The translations under genes were made by a program, and so were the position numbers. From contig OZ238266.1 in the NCBI GenBank assembly GCA_965178655.1, forward strand, positions 868,001 through 932,000: a stretch of DNA of 64,000 nt, given 5' to 3'. Position 1 is the first letter of the stretch. Each line of letters starts with the position of its first letter. The notes below the pieces were generated by a model. It was given only the letters and a program-made list of their open reading frames with translations. It had not been told where the DNA came from and searched no databases. The stretch is from GCA-2733415 sp965178655. GTDB taxonomy: Bacteria > Bacteroidota > Bacteroidia > Flavobacteriales > Flavobacteriaceae. Of this stretch, positions 17,804 to 25,671 are shown in pieces.

Positions 17804-17857
17804 GGTATACCTTTTCCTTTCGTGATTTCTTTGTGGTATAATTTAAAACTTTATATC

Positions 17858-19486
17858 ATGAAAAATTCAATGGAACAATTCGAAGTTGTAAAAATCGATC
17901 AAATCGTAAAAGTTGAAGAATTTAAAAACTTCTATGAATCACAAACCGATGATTCTGAAAACCAATTAAAATCTTCTTTAGAACAGGAAGGACAGTTATT
18001 GCCTTTAACTCTTTCAAGAGATTTTCAATTAATTGATGGTTATCGCCGACTTAAGTTACTATGTGCTTTATGTAAAACAGAAGTAAAAGTTCAATTTGTA
18101 GATATAGAACCATCTATCGACCTACGTTTATCCTTTAATATATATCGAGTAAAGACCGCCAACGACCTTACTAAAGAAGTGTTACAGGTTTTTAAATCGG
18201 TTGAAAAACGACAAGGTCAAGGGAACAACGGAAAATCTTACGATCGTTACGAGATTGTCAAAGAGAAACTAAACTACCGCTGGAAATCTCCCAAGGCAAT
18301 CCGCCAGTTTGATAAAATTATCGAAAATGACTTTGAGAATAATTTGTTATTAAACGGAGTTGTGAACAAAGGGTGGAGTTTATCTGACTGTGAAAAATAT
18401 CTAAGTGAATTAAAAGAGATTGATTTAACCAAAAATCATGGATTCACAGCAGAGTTAACAAAAGGAGACCTTACCATTAAACAAGTCAATAAATTTATTG
18501 AAGAAAAAGAGAACCTTCAAAACAATTATAAGGACACCTTTGTAATTCCGAATAAGGCAACTTCTTTTAAAATGAATTGTGTTGATATAGTTGATGTGCC
18601 CTCGTATACAAGAAGTGTAGCAACCTTGTTTACTTCCATTCCGTATTATATGTTGCGTGGTTATGATAAGAAAAACTTGTCATCTGAATTGGGACATGAA
18701 AAGACACCTGAAGAGTTTGCGGATAACATTGGGGAGGTTTTTGGGAAGGTTGAAGGAGTTCTTAATGAAACTTCAAATGTGTTTGTAAATGTTGGAGACA
18801 CCTATGATAATGGTTGTGCCATGGATATATCGGGTTTGGTGAAAGCAGCGATCTTAAAACACACAAAACTTAAATACAAAGAGTGTATCATCTGGTCCAA
18901 ACCGAATCCTCATCCACAGGGAGAACAAGTAAAAAGACCCATAAATCAGATTGAATATATTTTATGGTTCGTGGTTGATCCTTCAAAATCGAAGTACAAC
19001 TTATTAAAATATACGGATCAGGAAAAAGAGGTAAGGATTACGACTGGTGCTAAAGACGTGGATAAAAACGGGAATGTATCTAAGAAAACAAAATCACTCT
19101 CAAAACCCTATAAGAAGATCTACAACCACATTGCAGCTCAAGATGTGGATCATATGATTAAGTGTGCCACAGGTAAAAATAAACCAGCATACGATGCCTT
19201 CCCAACAGGTCACCCTGCATTGATGTCTGAACTTCTTCCAGTAATACCGATTTTAATGACAACAGACGAAACTGATTTGGTGTACGATCCTTTTGGGGGT
19301 GCTAATACCACTGGTAGAATTTCTTTACTACTCAACAGACAATACTTAGGTACCGAACTTTCAACTCACTATCACAGGGTGGGTTGTAAGGTTCTTGAAA
19401 ATACAATTGAAGAGATCAATCAGAATGATTTAGAGATTATCAATAGTGAGTATAAGGAAGTAGAAGAATTAACTGTAGCAGCATAA
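17858..19486 (+). CDS. ParB-N domain fused to a DNA methyltransferase
   Basis: 542 residues from ATG at 17858; the frame opens at GTG 17822. Residues ~5-90 are a ParB/Spo0J-like N-terminal domain (LIDGYRRLKLLCALCK). Residues ~230-530 are a beta-class N4/N6 methyltransferase: motif IV as LFTSIPYYM (usual form TSPPYW) and, near the end, motif I as YDPFGGANTTG. A target-recognition stretch lies between (ECIIWSKPNPHPQGE). It should methylate adenine or cytosine amino groups. The ParB-type domain suggests recruitment to specific sites. It is followed after four bases by the polymerase-like gene. Confidence 0.85.
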   Translation: MKNSMEQFEVVKIDQIVKVEEFKNFYESQTDDSENQLKSSLEQEGQLLPLTLSRDFQLIDGYRRLKLLCALCKTEVKVQFVDIEPSIDLRLSFNIYRVKTANDLTKEVLQVFKSVEKRQGQGNNGKSYDRYEIVKEKLNYRWKSPKAIRQFDKIIENDFENNLLLNGVVNKGWSLSDCEKYLSELKEIDLTKNHGFTAELTKGDLTIKQVNKFIEEKENLQNNYKDTFVIPNKATSFKMNCVDIVDVPSYTRSVATLFTSIPYYMLRGYDKKNLSSELGHEKTPEEFADNIGEVFGKVEGVLNETSNVFVNVGDTYDNGCAMDISGLVKAAILKHTKLKYKECIIWSKPNPHPQGEQVKRPINQIEYILWFVVDPSKSKYNLLKYTDQEKEVRITTGAKDVDKNGNVSKKTKSLSKPYKKIYNHIAAQDVDHMIKCATGKNKPAYDAFPTGHPALMSELLPVIPILMTTDETDLVYDPFGGANTTGRISLLLNRQYLGTELSTHYHRVGCKVLENTIEEINQNDLEIINSEYKEVEELTVAA

Positions 19487-19490
19487 AATA

Positions 19491-20978
19491 ATGAAAGTTT
19501 TAGTGCCAAATAATTTAAACGTACCTGAATTGATTGAAGAATTGAATCTCTCTAATCGAAGACAGAAATATGTTAAAGAGAAAATATATCATTTGATATC
19601 AAGAGTTGTGGCAACACATAAAAATATTAAAAAGTTTGAAAAAAATGGATACACCGGATTGTGTTCTAAAGAACTCAATATGATCTTAAATAGAGATTAT
19701 AAATTGATTTTAGATCTATTAAAAGATAAAAATGTGATTGAGTTAGATGTCAATTATTTAAAAGGTGTGAGGTGTAATAAAATCAAGTTAAACGATCAAT
19801 ATCAAAAAAAAGATAAGGTATTAAAAACCATAAGGAGAGAACATAAAACAGCACCCTCTAAAACCCAGTTATTAGATAGTTACTTCAACTACAACTTAGA
19901 AATACAAAAAGGGTACAAGAATCATGTAAAACACATATACGATACCCTGCGTCAAGAATTAACAAATGACAATCAGTTACTGGTTCTTAAAAATAAAATT
20001 GGAATCTGGTTATTGACAATAAATGATATTGAAACCAATCAGTATTGGTATAATAAATCTACAACCAATTGGAGGTATAATTCAACCATAACAAATAATC
20101 CTAAAATATTTAAAAAATATTTAAAATATAATAATGAATCATTGGTTCAAGTAGATCTTAAATGCAGTCAGGTATATCTATTATCAAGTATCTTAAACTA
20201 TGATTTCTTTAAATCTAATGATGAGTTATCATTTCATCAAATAATGAACTCTTTATTATCTGATAAATTCATAAAAGATATTAAATCACACCTCTTTTCT
20301 CCCTTAATGTTTGCGCACTTTGAGCAAAGAAAGTATTTGGGGAAAGATGAGATAACAATTAGAGATCATCACGAATTTCAAAAATTTAGAGACGCACCAT
20401 TTCAAGAAGATTTCTATTCACATTTATTTGAATTGGAACATGGAGTTTCTCCCACGGGTGCTCAACGTAAATCAATCAAAAAGGATATCATGTATGTATT
20501 GTTTCAAAACAATAGAAAACATCGAGAATTGTTGGAAGGAGTTCGGTTATTAGAGAAGTTTTATCCTTTCGTAAATCAATTTATTCTCAAGATTATGGAC
20601 AAAGTAGGGAAGAGGAATTTCTCCTTATTACTGCAGCGGGTGGAGAGTTACCTAATATTGGATTGTGTGGTTCCAGAATTCCATAGACGATGTCTTGCAG
20701 CTCCAATTTTCACAATCCATGATTGTATCATTACAACGGAACAACATAAGTTAGAACTAACGAATGTGATGTTTGAAGTACTTCACGAAAAAACAGGTAT
20801 TAAACCCGGTTTATCGGTTGAAAAGTTAGATTCCTCAGATCCACTTGATGATAATTTTATAAAGGAAATAAGAGATGATATCTATAAGAAATCAACGAAG
20901 AGTAGATTTAAAAAAATGAGTTGGTCAATACTGGACAAACACATCGAAACCACAAATGAATTTTTGAAGAACAACTAA
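19491..20978 (+). CDS. Divergent superfamily-A polymerase (TV-Pol-like)
   Basis: 495 residues. Three motifs fall in the right order and spacing for the A-family palm: motif A LVQVDLKCSQVYLLSSIL (Asp222), motif B RKSIKKDIMYVLFQN (Arg326 to Tyr335), and motif C FTIHDCII (His410-Asp411). LLQRVESYLIL between B and C also fits. There is no exonuclease domain. The N-terminal ~180 residues are helical and unassigned. This matches the description of TV-Pols, a mobile-element family related to A-family DNA polymerases and proposed to have primase-polymerase activity. The assignment rests on motifs only. It is adjacent to an Xis-like gene, as expected for a replication module. Confidence 0.6.
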   Translation: MKVLVPNNLNVPELIEELNLSNRRQKYVKEKIYHLISRVVATHKNIKKFEKNGYTGLCSKELNMILNRDYKLILDLLKDKNVIELDVNYLKGVRCNKIKLNDQYQKKDKVLKTIRREHKTAPSKTQLLDSYFNYNLEIQKGYKNHVKHIYDTLRQELTNDNQLLVLKNKIGIWLLTINDIETNQYWYNKSTTNWRYNSTITNNPKIFKKYLKYNNESLVQVDLKCSQVYLLSSILNYDFFKSNDELSFHQIMNSLLSDKFIKDIKSHLFSPLMFAHFEQRKYLGKDEITIRDHHEFQKFRDAPFQEDFYSHLFELEHGVSPTGAQRKSIKKDIMYVLFQNNRKHRELLEGVRLLEKFYPFVNQFILKIMDKVGKRNFSLLLQRVESYLILDCVVPEFHRRCLAAPIFTIHDCIITTEQHKLELTNVMFEVLHEKTGIKPGLSVEKLDSSDPLDDNFIKEIRDDIYKKSTKSRFKKMSWSILDKHIETTNEFLKNN

Positions 20979-20990
20979 AAAAACAAAATA

Positions 20991-21281
20991 ATGAAAGAAC
21001 AAACCATACAAATATTGAATGTAACAAAAGACGAACTAATCCAAATCGTTAAAGAAGGTGTCAAATTAGAATTGAACCGACAGAAGGCAATAGGTCAGAC
21101 TACTTTTAATAACTCACATGAAAAGTATTTGAGTAGAAGTGAAACTGCAAAATTACTTCATGTAACAGAGGTAACTCTTAATAATTGGGAAAAGAAAAAT
21201 ATACTTGTTCCGAGTAGAATGGGTAGACGTGTCTTATATAAAGAGGCTGAAGTTTTGGAGAGATTGGACCATGCTGCTTAA
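20991..21281 (+). CDS. Excisionase-like HTH protein (MerR-type HTH_17)
   Basis: 96 residues. A short coiled N-terminus leads into YLSRSETAKLLHVTEVTLNNWEKKNILVP and then RMGRRVLYKEAEV, the helix-turn-helix and wing typical of small excisionase/helix-turn-helix_17 proteins. It lies next to the right end of element 1 and probably directs excision, or regulates the module. A functional counterpart occurs in element 2 at 40057-40365. Confidence 0.82.
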   Translation: MKEQTIQILNVTKDELIQIVKEGVKLELNRQKAIGQTTFNNSHEKYLSRSETAKLLHVTEVTLNNWEKKNILVPSRMGRRVLYKEAEVLERLDHAA

Positions 21282-21319
21282 TTAAAGTATAACAGTATAA
21301 ATGTTATGTAATGTTACAG

Positions 21320-21345
21320 ACTGCGCACACCTTTGAGCACACCCT
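21320..21345 (+). repeat. 26-bp direct repeat, right copy
   Basis: Identical to 9084-9109 and in the same orientation. It lies 55 bp inside the right core, so after excision the two copies would flank the joined attP core, as integrase arm sites do. Confidence 0.8.
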
Positions 21346-21358
21346 AAAAACCAAAAAA

Positions 21359-21391
21359 CCCGTAAATCATTGTTTATAAATGAGTTACGGG
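21359..21391 (-). terminator. Minus-strand terminator adjoining the middle att core
   Basis: On the minus strand, CCCGTAACTCATT pairs with AATGATTTACGGG (one mismatch) and is followed by TTTTTTGG. It lies 9 bases beyond the tRNA-like core at 21401-21418, in the position of a tRNA terminator. Confidence 0.7.
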
Positions 21392-21400
21392 ATAATTTTG

Positions 21401-21418
21401 TGGTACCTCCAGGAGCTT
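21401..21418. repeat. Middle attachment site: imperfect tRNA-Phe end
   Basis: GTGGTACCTCCAGGAG shows three differences from the 18-bp tRNA end (two within the acceptor/CCA part, one at the T-stem side). It marks the junction of the two elements, as attR of element 1 and attL of element 2. The differences suggest that one element arrived with a tRNA end from another lineage. Confidence 0.8.
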
Positions 21419-21661
21419 GACATAATGTTCCTTCATGGTAGTCTATACATATGTATACGAGACTTCCTCTAAATAGTCATCTATAATTTTACTTCTGTGT
21501 AGTTCTATATATGTAGATACACTAGAGCGTATTTGAGAGCTCGTTTGTATTTTCTAAATAGCACAAATAAAGTAGATTTTTTACGTGGATCTTTTATGAA
21601 TAATTGGATAAGGTATATTCAAAATTAACAATCGATATTCTACTCCTCCTAAATCAGTCCA
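21419..21661. other. AT-rich end of element 2, no gene seen
   Basis: No coding frame is supported here. A 14-bp palindrome (TATACATATGTATA) lies at about 21445-21458, and a similar TCTATATATGTAGATAC stretch follows about 50 bp later. These could be integrase or excisionase arm sites of element 2, but no matching copy was found near the tRNA end. Confidence 0.35.
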
Positions 21662-21790
21662 TTAAGTTTTAATACATATTAGATAAATAATTAAAATAGT
21701 GATGAGTATACAGTTTATTAAAATTATTAAATAGTGAAACCTATGTTTCTTTTTTACGTTCTTTTTAAGGTATTTATAAAAACCGCTCAT
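21662..21790 (-). CDS. Small single-span membrane protein (42 aa)
   Basis: The minus-strand ATG at 21790 opens a 42-residue frame. A basic head (YKYLKKNVKKKHRF) is followed by one long hydrophobic segment (LIILINCILITILIIYLI). The positive-inside arrangement is a real membrane topology. It lies 28 bases after the end of the 21819-22082 gene, on the same strand. Function unknown. Confidence 0.4.
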   Translation of the reverse strand: MSGFYKYLKKNVKKKHRFHYLIILINCILITILIIYLICIKT

Positions 21791-21818
21791 ACATTCTTTA
21801 AGTTATAGATCATCAGAC

Positions 21819-22082
21819 TTATGATAGTAACTTTATTTTTACCAATTTATATATCATAAATTCTTCGCTTTCAAAATCATCATAAACTTCCGTAAATTCT
21901 ATATCAAACAACATATCTATATATTTATCTGTTTTTAACTGAAACTCTTTTAGCACTTTAGAATCTATATGTTCAAAAACAACCGTACTTCCATTTATTA
22001 ACTCAAATGTAAAATAACTATTATGGTGTCTTTTAAAAACACCAACCTCTTTTCTTATATCTTTATAGTCAGTTTCAAACAT
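21819..22082 (-). CDS. Unknown 87-aa protein
   Basis: The start is set at ATG 22082 (MFETDYKDIRKE...), since the upstream extension to 22136 would overlap the previous gene and adds an unlikely isoleucine-rich leader. It is a compact, acidic, probably beta-rich protein (SYFTFELINGSTVVFEHIDS, IEFTEVYDDFESEEF). No family is recognised. It is part of the minus-strand cluster with the 86-aa, TerB-like and VOC genes. Confidence 0.55.
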   Translation of the reverse strand: MFETDYKDIRKEVGVFKRHHNSYFTFELINGSTVVFEHIDSKVLKEFQLKTDKYIDMLFDIEFTEVYDDFESEEFMIYKLVKIKLLS

Positions 22083-22092
22083 AGTTAATGTA

Positions 22093-22353
22093 TTAATAAT
22101 TATTGAAATGTATATCCATATCAAATTCATAGTCATCTTCTATAAAATCTTGTAGCGCCTTATCTAATTTCACTCCTACCTTAACTAAATAAACTGTGTC
22201 TTTAGATTTTACCTGTACAGCTTCGATGGTTTCATTTTTACTATTTCTAAATGTAATAATGTCTGAATCTTTAACACCTAACGGATATTCTTCTGCTAAG
22301 AAACTTAATATATCAGCAGTTAATTTTTTATAATCTACAATTATTCTTTTCAT
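22093..22353 (-). CDS. Unknown 86-aa protein
   Basis: 86 residues: an N-terminal helix (DYKKLTADILSFLAEEYP), then SDIITFRNSKNETIEAVQVKSKDTVYLVKV (strands), then an acidic C-terminus. No family is recognised. It lies eight bases after the TerB-like gene and 10 bases before the 87-aa gene, suggesting a four-gene operon. Confidence 0.6.
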   Translation of the reverse strand: MKRIIVDYKKLTADILSFLAEEYPLGVKDSDIITFRNSKNETIEAVQVKSKDTVYLVKVGVKLDKALQDFIEDDYEFDMDIHFNNY

Positions 22354-22361
22354 TTTTTAGA

Positions 22362-22859
22362 TTAATTAGTTTTATCGATTAAAAAACTATAGTACTCAAA
22401 ATCAACACCTTCATTAAATATTTTAATTGATTTTTCTATAATACTATTTGCTTTACTTGTTGAAAACCCCAGACCTATAGCATATTTTAAAATTAATTTT
22501 TGCTCAGATTCATCAACTCTATTATCTGCATAAATAATCTTAAAAAAGTCATATAAATGTTCCAATCTATCATCAAACTTACTATATGCAACTAAAGGAT
22601 ACTTAGACGGGTTTTCTATAATTAAATTATATTCATCATCAGTAATATCTAGTTTTTTAGCAAATCGATTTACTAATATTCTCTCTTCTCTATCTAACTC
22701 TCCATCAACTAAAGCCAAACCTACTATAGCTGCAAAATGAGCAACATTGTTACGATGCTCGCTGGACTGATATAAATCTAAAAATGCCATATCTATACTT
22801 TTTAAATCAAACTCTAAGAACTGAAAGAACTCTCCTTTTTTATTTTTTGAATATCTCAT
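22362..22859 (-). CDS. TerB-like helical protein
   Basis: 165 residues. The central part (VAHFAAIVGLALVDGELDREERILVNRFAKKLDI, and later YADNRVDESEQKLILKYAIGLGFS) shows the two-fold TerB pattern of 'a-x-D-G-x-x-x-x-E' helices that bind metal or partners. TerB proteins occur in tellurite-resistance and stress-response clusters. Its start overlaps the end of the VOC gene by 20 bases, so translation is probably coupled. Confidence 0.75.
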   Translation of the reverse strand: MRYSKNKKGEFFQFLEFDLKSIDMAFLDLYQSSEHRNNVAHFAAIVGLALVDGELDREERILVNRFAKKLDITDDEYNLIIENPSKYPLVAYSKFDDRLEHLYDFFKIIYADNRVDESEQKLILKYAIGLGFSTSKANSIIEKSIKIFNEGVDFEYYSFLIDKTN

Positions 22860-23256
22860 CAGAATCTTTAAAGCTTTTAAATTCTACTTTATAACCATTA
22901 GGGTCATTTACAAAAAAAGACAAATATTCTCCTATTTTCTTTTCAAAATAGAGTGCTTCAGTTGTAATCTCTAAATCTTTTTGAAATAAATTTGTATAAA
23001 GTTTTGACCAAAAATCTAGATCTATTATTACTCCAAAATGGAAAGATGGAATCACTTCATTTCCTAAGCGATAATCTTTATACTTAAAATCAAACGCACC
23101 TGACTTTGTAAATGTAATTTGATTGCCATAAAGGTCAACATCAAACCATGAGTTAGTACTCCTGCCTAATTTAGCGCCTAAAACATCTATGTAAAAGTCT
23201 TTTGTTTTTACTATATCCTCACATGGAAGAGATAGATGAAATGCATATCTACTCAT
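22840..23256 (-). CDS. VOC (glyoxalase/bleomycin-resistance) family protein
   Basis: 138 residues with the paired beta-alpha-beta-beta-beta modules of the vicinal oxygen chelate fold. The candidate metal ligands are H in YAFHLSLP, H in PSFHFGVIID, and E in GYKVEFKSF. DVLGAKLGRSTNSWFDVDLYGNQITF matches the family's first module. The substrate is unknown. It is the first gene of the minus-strand cluster. Confidence 0.82.
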   Translation of the reverse strand: MSRYAFHLSLPCEDIVKTKDFYIDVLGAKLGRSTNSWFDVDLYGNQITFTKSGAFDFKYKDYRLGNEVIPSFHFGVIIDLDFWSKLYTNLFQKDLEITTEALYFEKKIGEYLSFFVNDPNGYKVEFKSFKDSDEIFKK

Positions 23257-23667
23257 ATCTAATTATTAAAAAGTTAGAATTGTAATACGAAATAAGAGTA
23301 CTCTCTATTTTATAAAGAAGTACACAATACAGAAATTATATTAATGCTGTTGTCCTTAAAGAACTACTAGAAAATTGACACGTAGAAAGAAGTCTTTGAA
23401 ATTTATTTACAAAGGTAGCTCTCTCTCTATTTAGAAAGGAATAAAAAACGGAAGTTAGCTTTAAATTTCGGTTGCTTATCCAATAAGCTTTTTTTGAATT
23501 TGTCTTCCTCATTTTCAAAAATCCGAACGTATAAACACTTTTCATGATGCTCAGCTAAAAACGAATGGTTTCGTTATAGTACTACTAAGTAACAACAAAA
23601 AACAATATGTTGTATATTATTCTTTTGTTTTTTTATTAAAATTTAAAGATCAATCGGTCTTAAAACC
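23257..23667 (-). promoter_or_regulatory. Intergenic region with a possible promoter for the VOC-TerB cluster
   Basis: No supported gene is seen in this 411-base gap. On the minus strand TACCTTTG at 23417-23410 matches the Bacteroidota -7 consensus TAnnTTTG and would start a transcript about 150 bases before the VOC gene. No good -33 TTG is visible. A 69-codon frame overlaps it and is regarded as chance. Confidence 0.3.
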
Positions 23668-25671
23668 TCATTTAAGCCCTCCCAAAATATATTGATAAAT
23701 ACTATCATTATTGCCTTGCTTTGGACTTGTAAAGCTATGAGTTACATAAATTGGTTTTTGAATCATTTCCCTTTCAATCATCTCATTAATAGTGTGATAG
23801 AAACCAATAGACGTTTTACCTATTAATAAGGGCTCCAAGCTATTATCATTATTCCAGAAACGCAATATGTTCACAAACCCACTCAAATACAAATAATCTT
23901 TTGTAAAACCTCCTCCTCTAAAAATTCTTGTAACAACACTAAAAGCATCATCCTTATCTAAATTATGATCATTTACAAGGAAATTAAAACATTCAATAAA
24001 ATCCGCACCATTACACATCATATCTACTATAATTACGCGGTAAGCTAACTTTTTTAGCCTTTTCATAGAAATATTACCACTAAGGTATTCAGATAAAATA
24101 GCAAGCCCTTCTTGTGTCATAGTATTTACAGGAAGCCCAAGGTTGAAAACATTTAACTTTTGAATATTTGAATTCATAGTTGTTACCATATGAACTCCTA
24201 TTTCATGTTCTACAAGAGCATTTATTTGACTTCTTGTGAATTTAGCATCTGGTCTAAATAAAATGGTTTTCTTCGCGTTTAAAACCATTACTTGCGATAT
24301 AACCCTTTTGCTTTTTTCAATTTTACTCTGAAAACCATAGCGAGATAATCCCTCTTTAAATGATACTATGGCCTCTTCAACTCCCAAACTAGGAGACCTT
24401 TTGGGTTCTCCTGAAACCTCAGGTAAATGTAAAAAATAGTGTGCATTTTGAATATCCTTTTTTGATGGTCTACCAAAATAGCGTAATGAGTTATACAAAA
24501 AATTTGGAGTATCTAATGTAGACAACATGTCTATTTTATCAAAGTAACTATTAATAACGGACTCATATAAATGACGAATTGTAACATCAGAAATATCTTG
24601 CACCTTTAGATTACTTAATTGTTGCTTTAAGTCAAATGGATTAATCCTAATTGGGTTGTATTTAAAATTAGGTATTTCGGTATTTTTACTTTTAAAAAAG
24701 AGTTTTTTTTCTTGAATATTATTAACTGGATTAACAAAAGCTAACAGCTCAAAACCTTTAAGCAACCTAAATAACTCCTTATCTACTTTAAGTATAGATG
24801 AATCTATTTTCTTATCTAATAATTTAGCTTTTGCTTGATGCTTCCAATTTGAATGTTCCTGGTTGAAAAAATTAGCATTATTTAAAATTGCTTTTTTTAA
24901 CCCCTTTTGAAGGGTTTTTATTATGTTAGGATAATCATCACCTGTCAATTCATTACAATAAACTTTCTTTACCTCTGTAGCTAAAACAAGCGTATTTTTA
25001 AAGTTTTTAGTAATATATTCAAGGTTATATCCTCGCCCATAAAAAACATCATTAATAGCACTATTGTTTTCTATATCTTGAAGTTCTATATCTTGAAGTT
25101 CTTTTCTCCAATGTTCTATTACATTACCATATCGGTTATTATCAATATTCTCTGTACCAATATTAAAGAGAGGTACTTTTCTATCCCATCTTTGAAAATT
25201 ATAAGAATGCATATCATACACAACACACCCTCCAAAAAGCCCCTCTAGCTTGTTAATTAAAGCATGTGTAACTTTATAATAGTTTTCATGTTTAGCAATA
25301 CTCTTCTGCCTTTCCTTGGTTGTTAACTTTTTTTTCCACACTTTCTTTTCCCATGCCATGTCGAAAATACAATTATCAGGGCTTCTATTTAAATCATATT
25401 CAAATCGAGAATCATTTCCAATTAATGTAATTGGCATTGAAGATATGAAGTCTCCAGTAAAAGGATCTTCTTCATACCATCTGCTATACTCATCGTGATT
25501 TATTTTATCTTTTAATTCACTACGCAACTTATTACCGTCATGAATGGCAGTACAGCAATAAGGTAAGTAACGGTTTATTTTAATAGAAAATGACCCATCA
25601 GAAGCTATAGCCTCAAAATGTTTTTCAGCATTTATAAACTCAATTATTTCCTTAATTTCCAACCGTTTCAT
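23668..25671 (-). CDS. Fusion: N-formylglutamate amidohydrolase-like domain plus DUF1704 (QEGLA) metallocarboxypeptidase
   Basis: 667 residues. Residues ~1-290 look like N-formylglutamate amidohydrolase: NRSPDN, VVYDMHSYN and VFYGRGYNLEYI. Residues ~300-667 are DUF1704: the zinc motif VEHEIGVHMV (HExxxH) is followed by the family signature MTQEGLAILSEYL. DUF1704 contains the vertebrate MATCAP tubulin tyrosine carboxypeptidase and bacterial 'QEGLA motif' proteins, so removal of a C-terminal residue is plausible. The start overlaps the end of the ATP-grasp gene by 20 bases. It belongs to element 2 cargo. Confidence 0.8.
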   Translation of the reverse strand: MKRLEIKEIIEFINAEKHFEAIASDGSFSIKINRYLPYCCTAIHDGNKLRSELKDKINHDEYSRWYEEDPFTGDFISSMPITLIGNDSRFEYDLNRSPDNCIFDMAWEKKVWKKKLTTKERQKSIAKHENYYKVTHALINKLEGLFGGCVVYDMHSYNFQRWDRKVPLFNIGTENIDNNRYGNVIEHWRKELQDIELQDIENNSAINDVFYGRGYNLEYITKNFKNTLVLATEVKKVYCNELTGDDYPNIIKTLQKGLKKAILNNANFFNQEHSNWKHQAKAKLLDKKIDSSILKVDKELFRLLKGFELLAFVNPVNNIQEKKLFFKSKNTEIPNFKYNPIRINPFDLKQQLSNLKVQDISDVTIRHLYESVINSYFDKIDMLSTLDTPNFLYNSLRYFGRPSKKDIQNAHYFLHLPEVSGEPKRSPSLGVEEAIVSFKEGLSRYGFQSKIEKSKRVISQVMVLNAKKTILFRPDAKFTRSQINALVEHEIGVHMVTTMNSNIQKLNVFNLGLPVNTMTQEGLAILSEYLSGNISMKRLKKLAYRVIIVDMMCNGADFIECFNFLVNDHNLDKDDAFSVVTRIFRGGGFTKDYLYLSGFVNILRFWNNDNSLEPLLIGKTSIGFYHTINEMIEREMIQKPIYVTHSFTSPKQGNNDSIYQYILGGLK

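Larger units (their letters stand above)
8945..21418 (+). mobile_element. Integrative element 1 (about 12.5 kb)
   Basis: It is bounded by tRNA-Phe-derived core repeats at 8945-8962 and 21401-21418, with 26-bp direct repeats just inside both ends. It carries a tyrosine integrase at the left end and an excisionase-like HTH gene at the right end. Inside are a ParB-methyltransferase fusion, a polymerase-like protein, a serine recombinase, a DUF2779 nuclease and several unknown genes. No conjugation (Tra/Mob) or capsid genes are recognisable, so it looks like a self-integrating element that must be mobilised by others. Confidence 0.85.

Noticed and set aside
23336..23545. A 69-codon minus-strand frame in the VOC-DUF1704 gap
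   Set aside because: Composition is weak, it covers a likely promoter box, and no family or start signal supports it.
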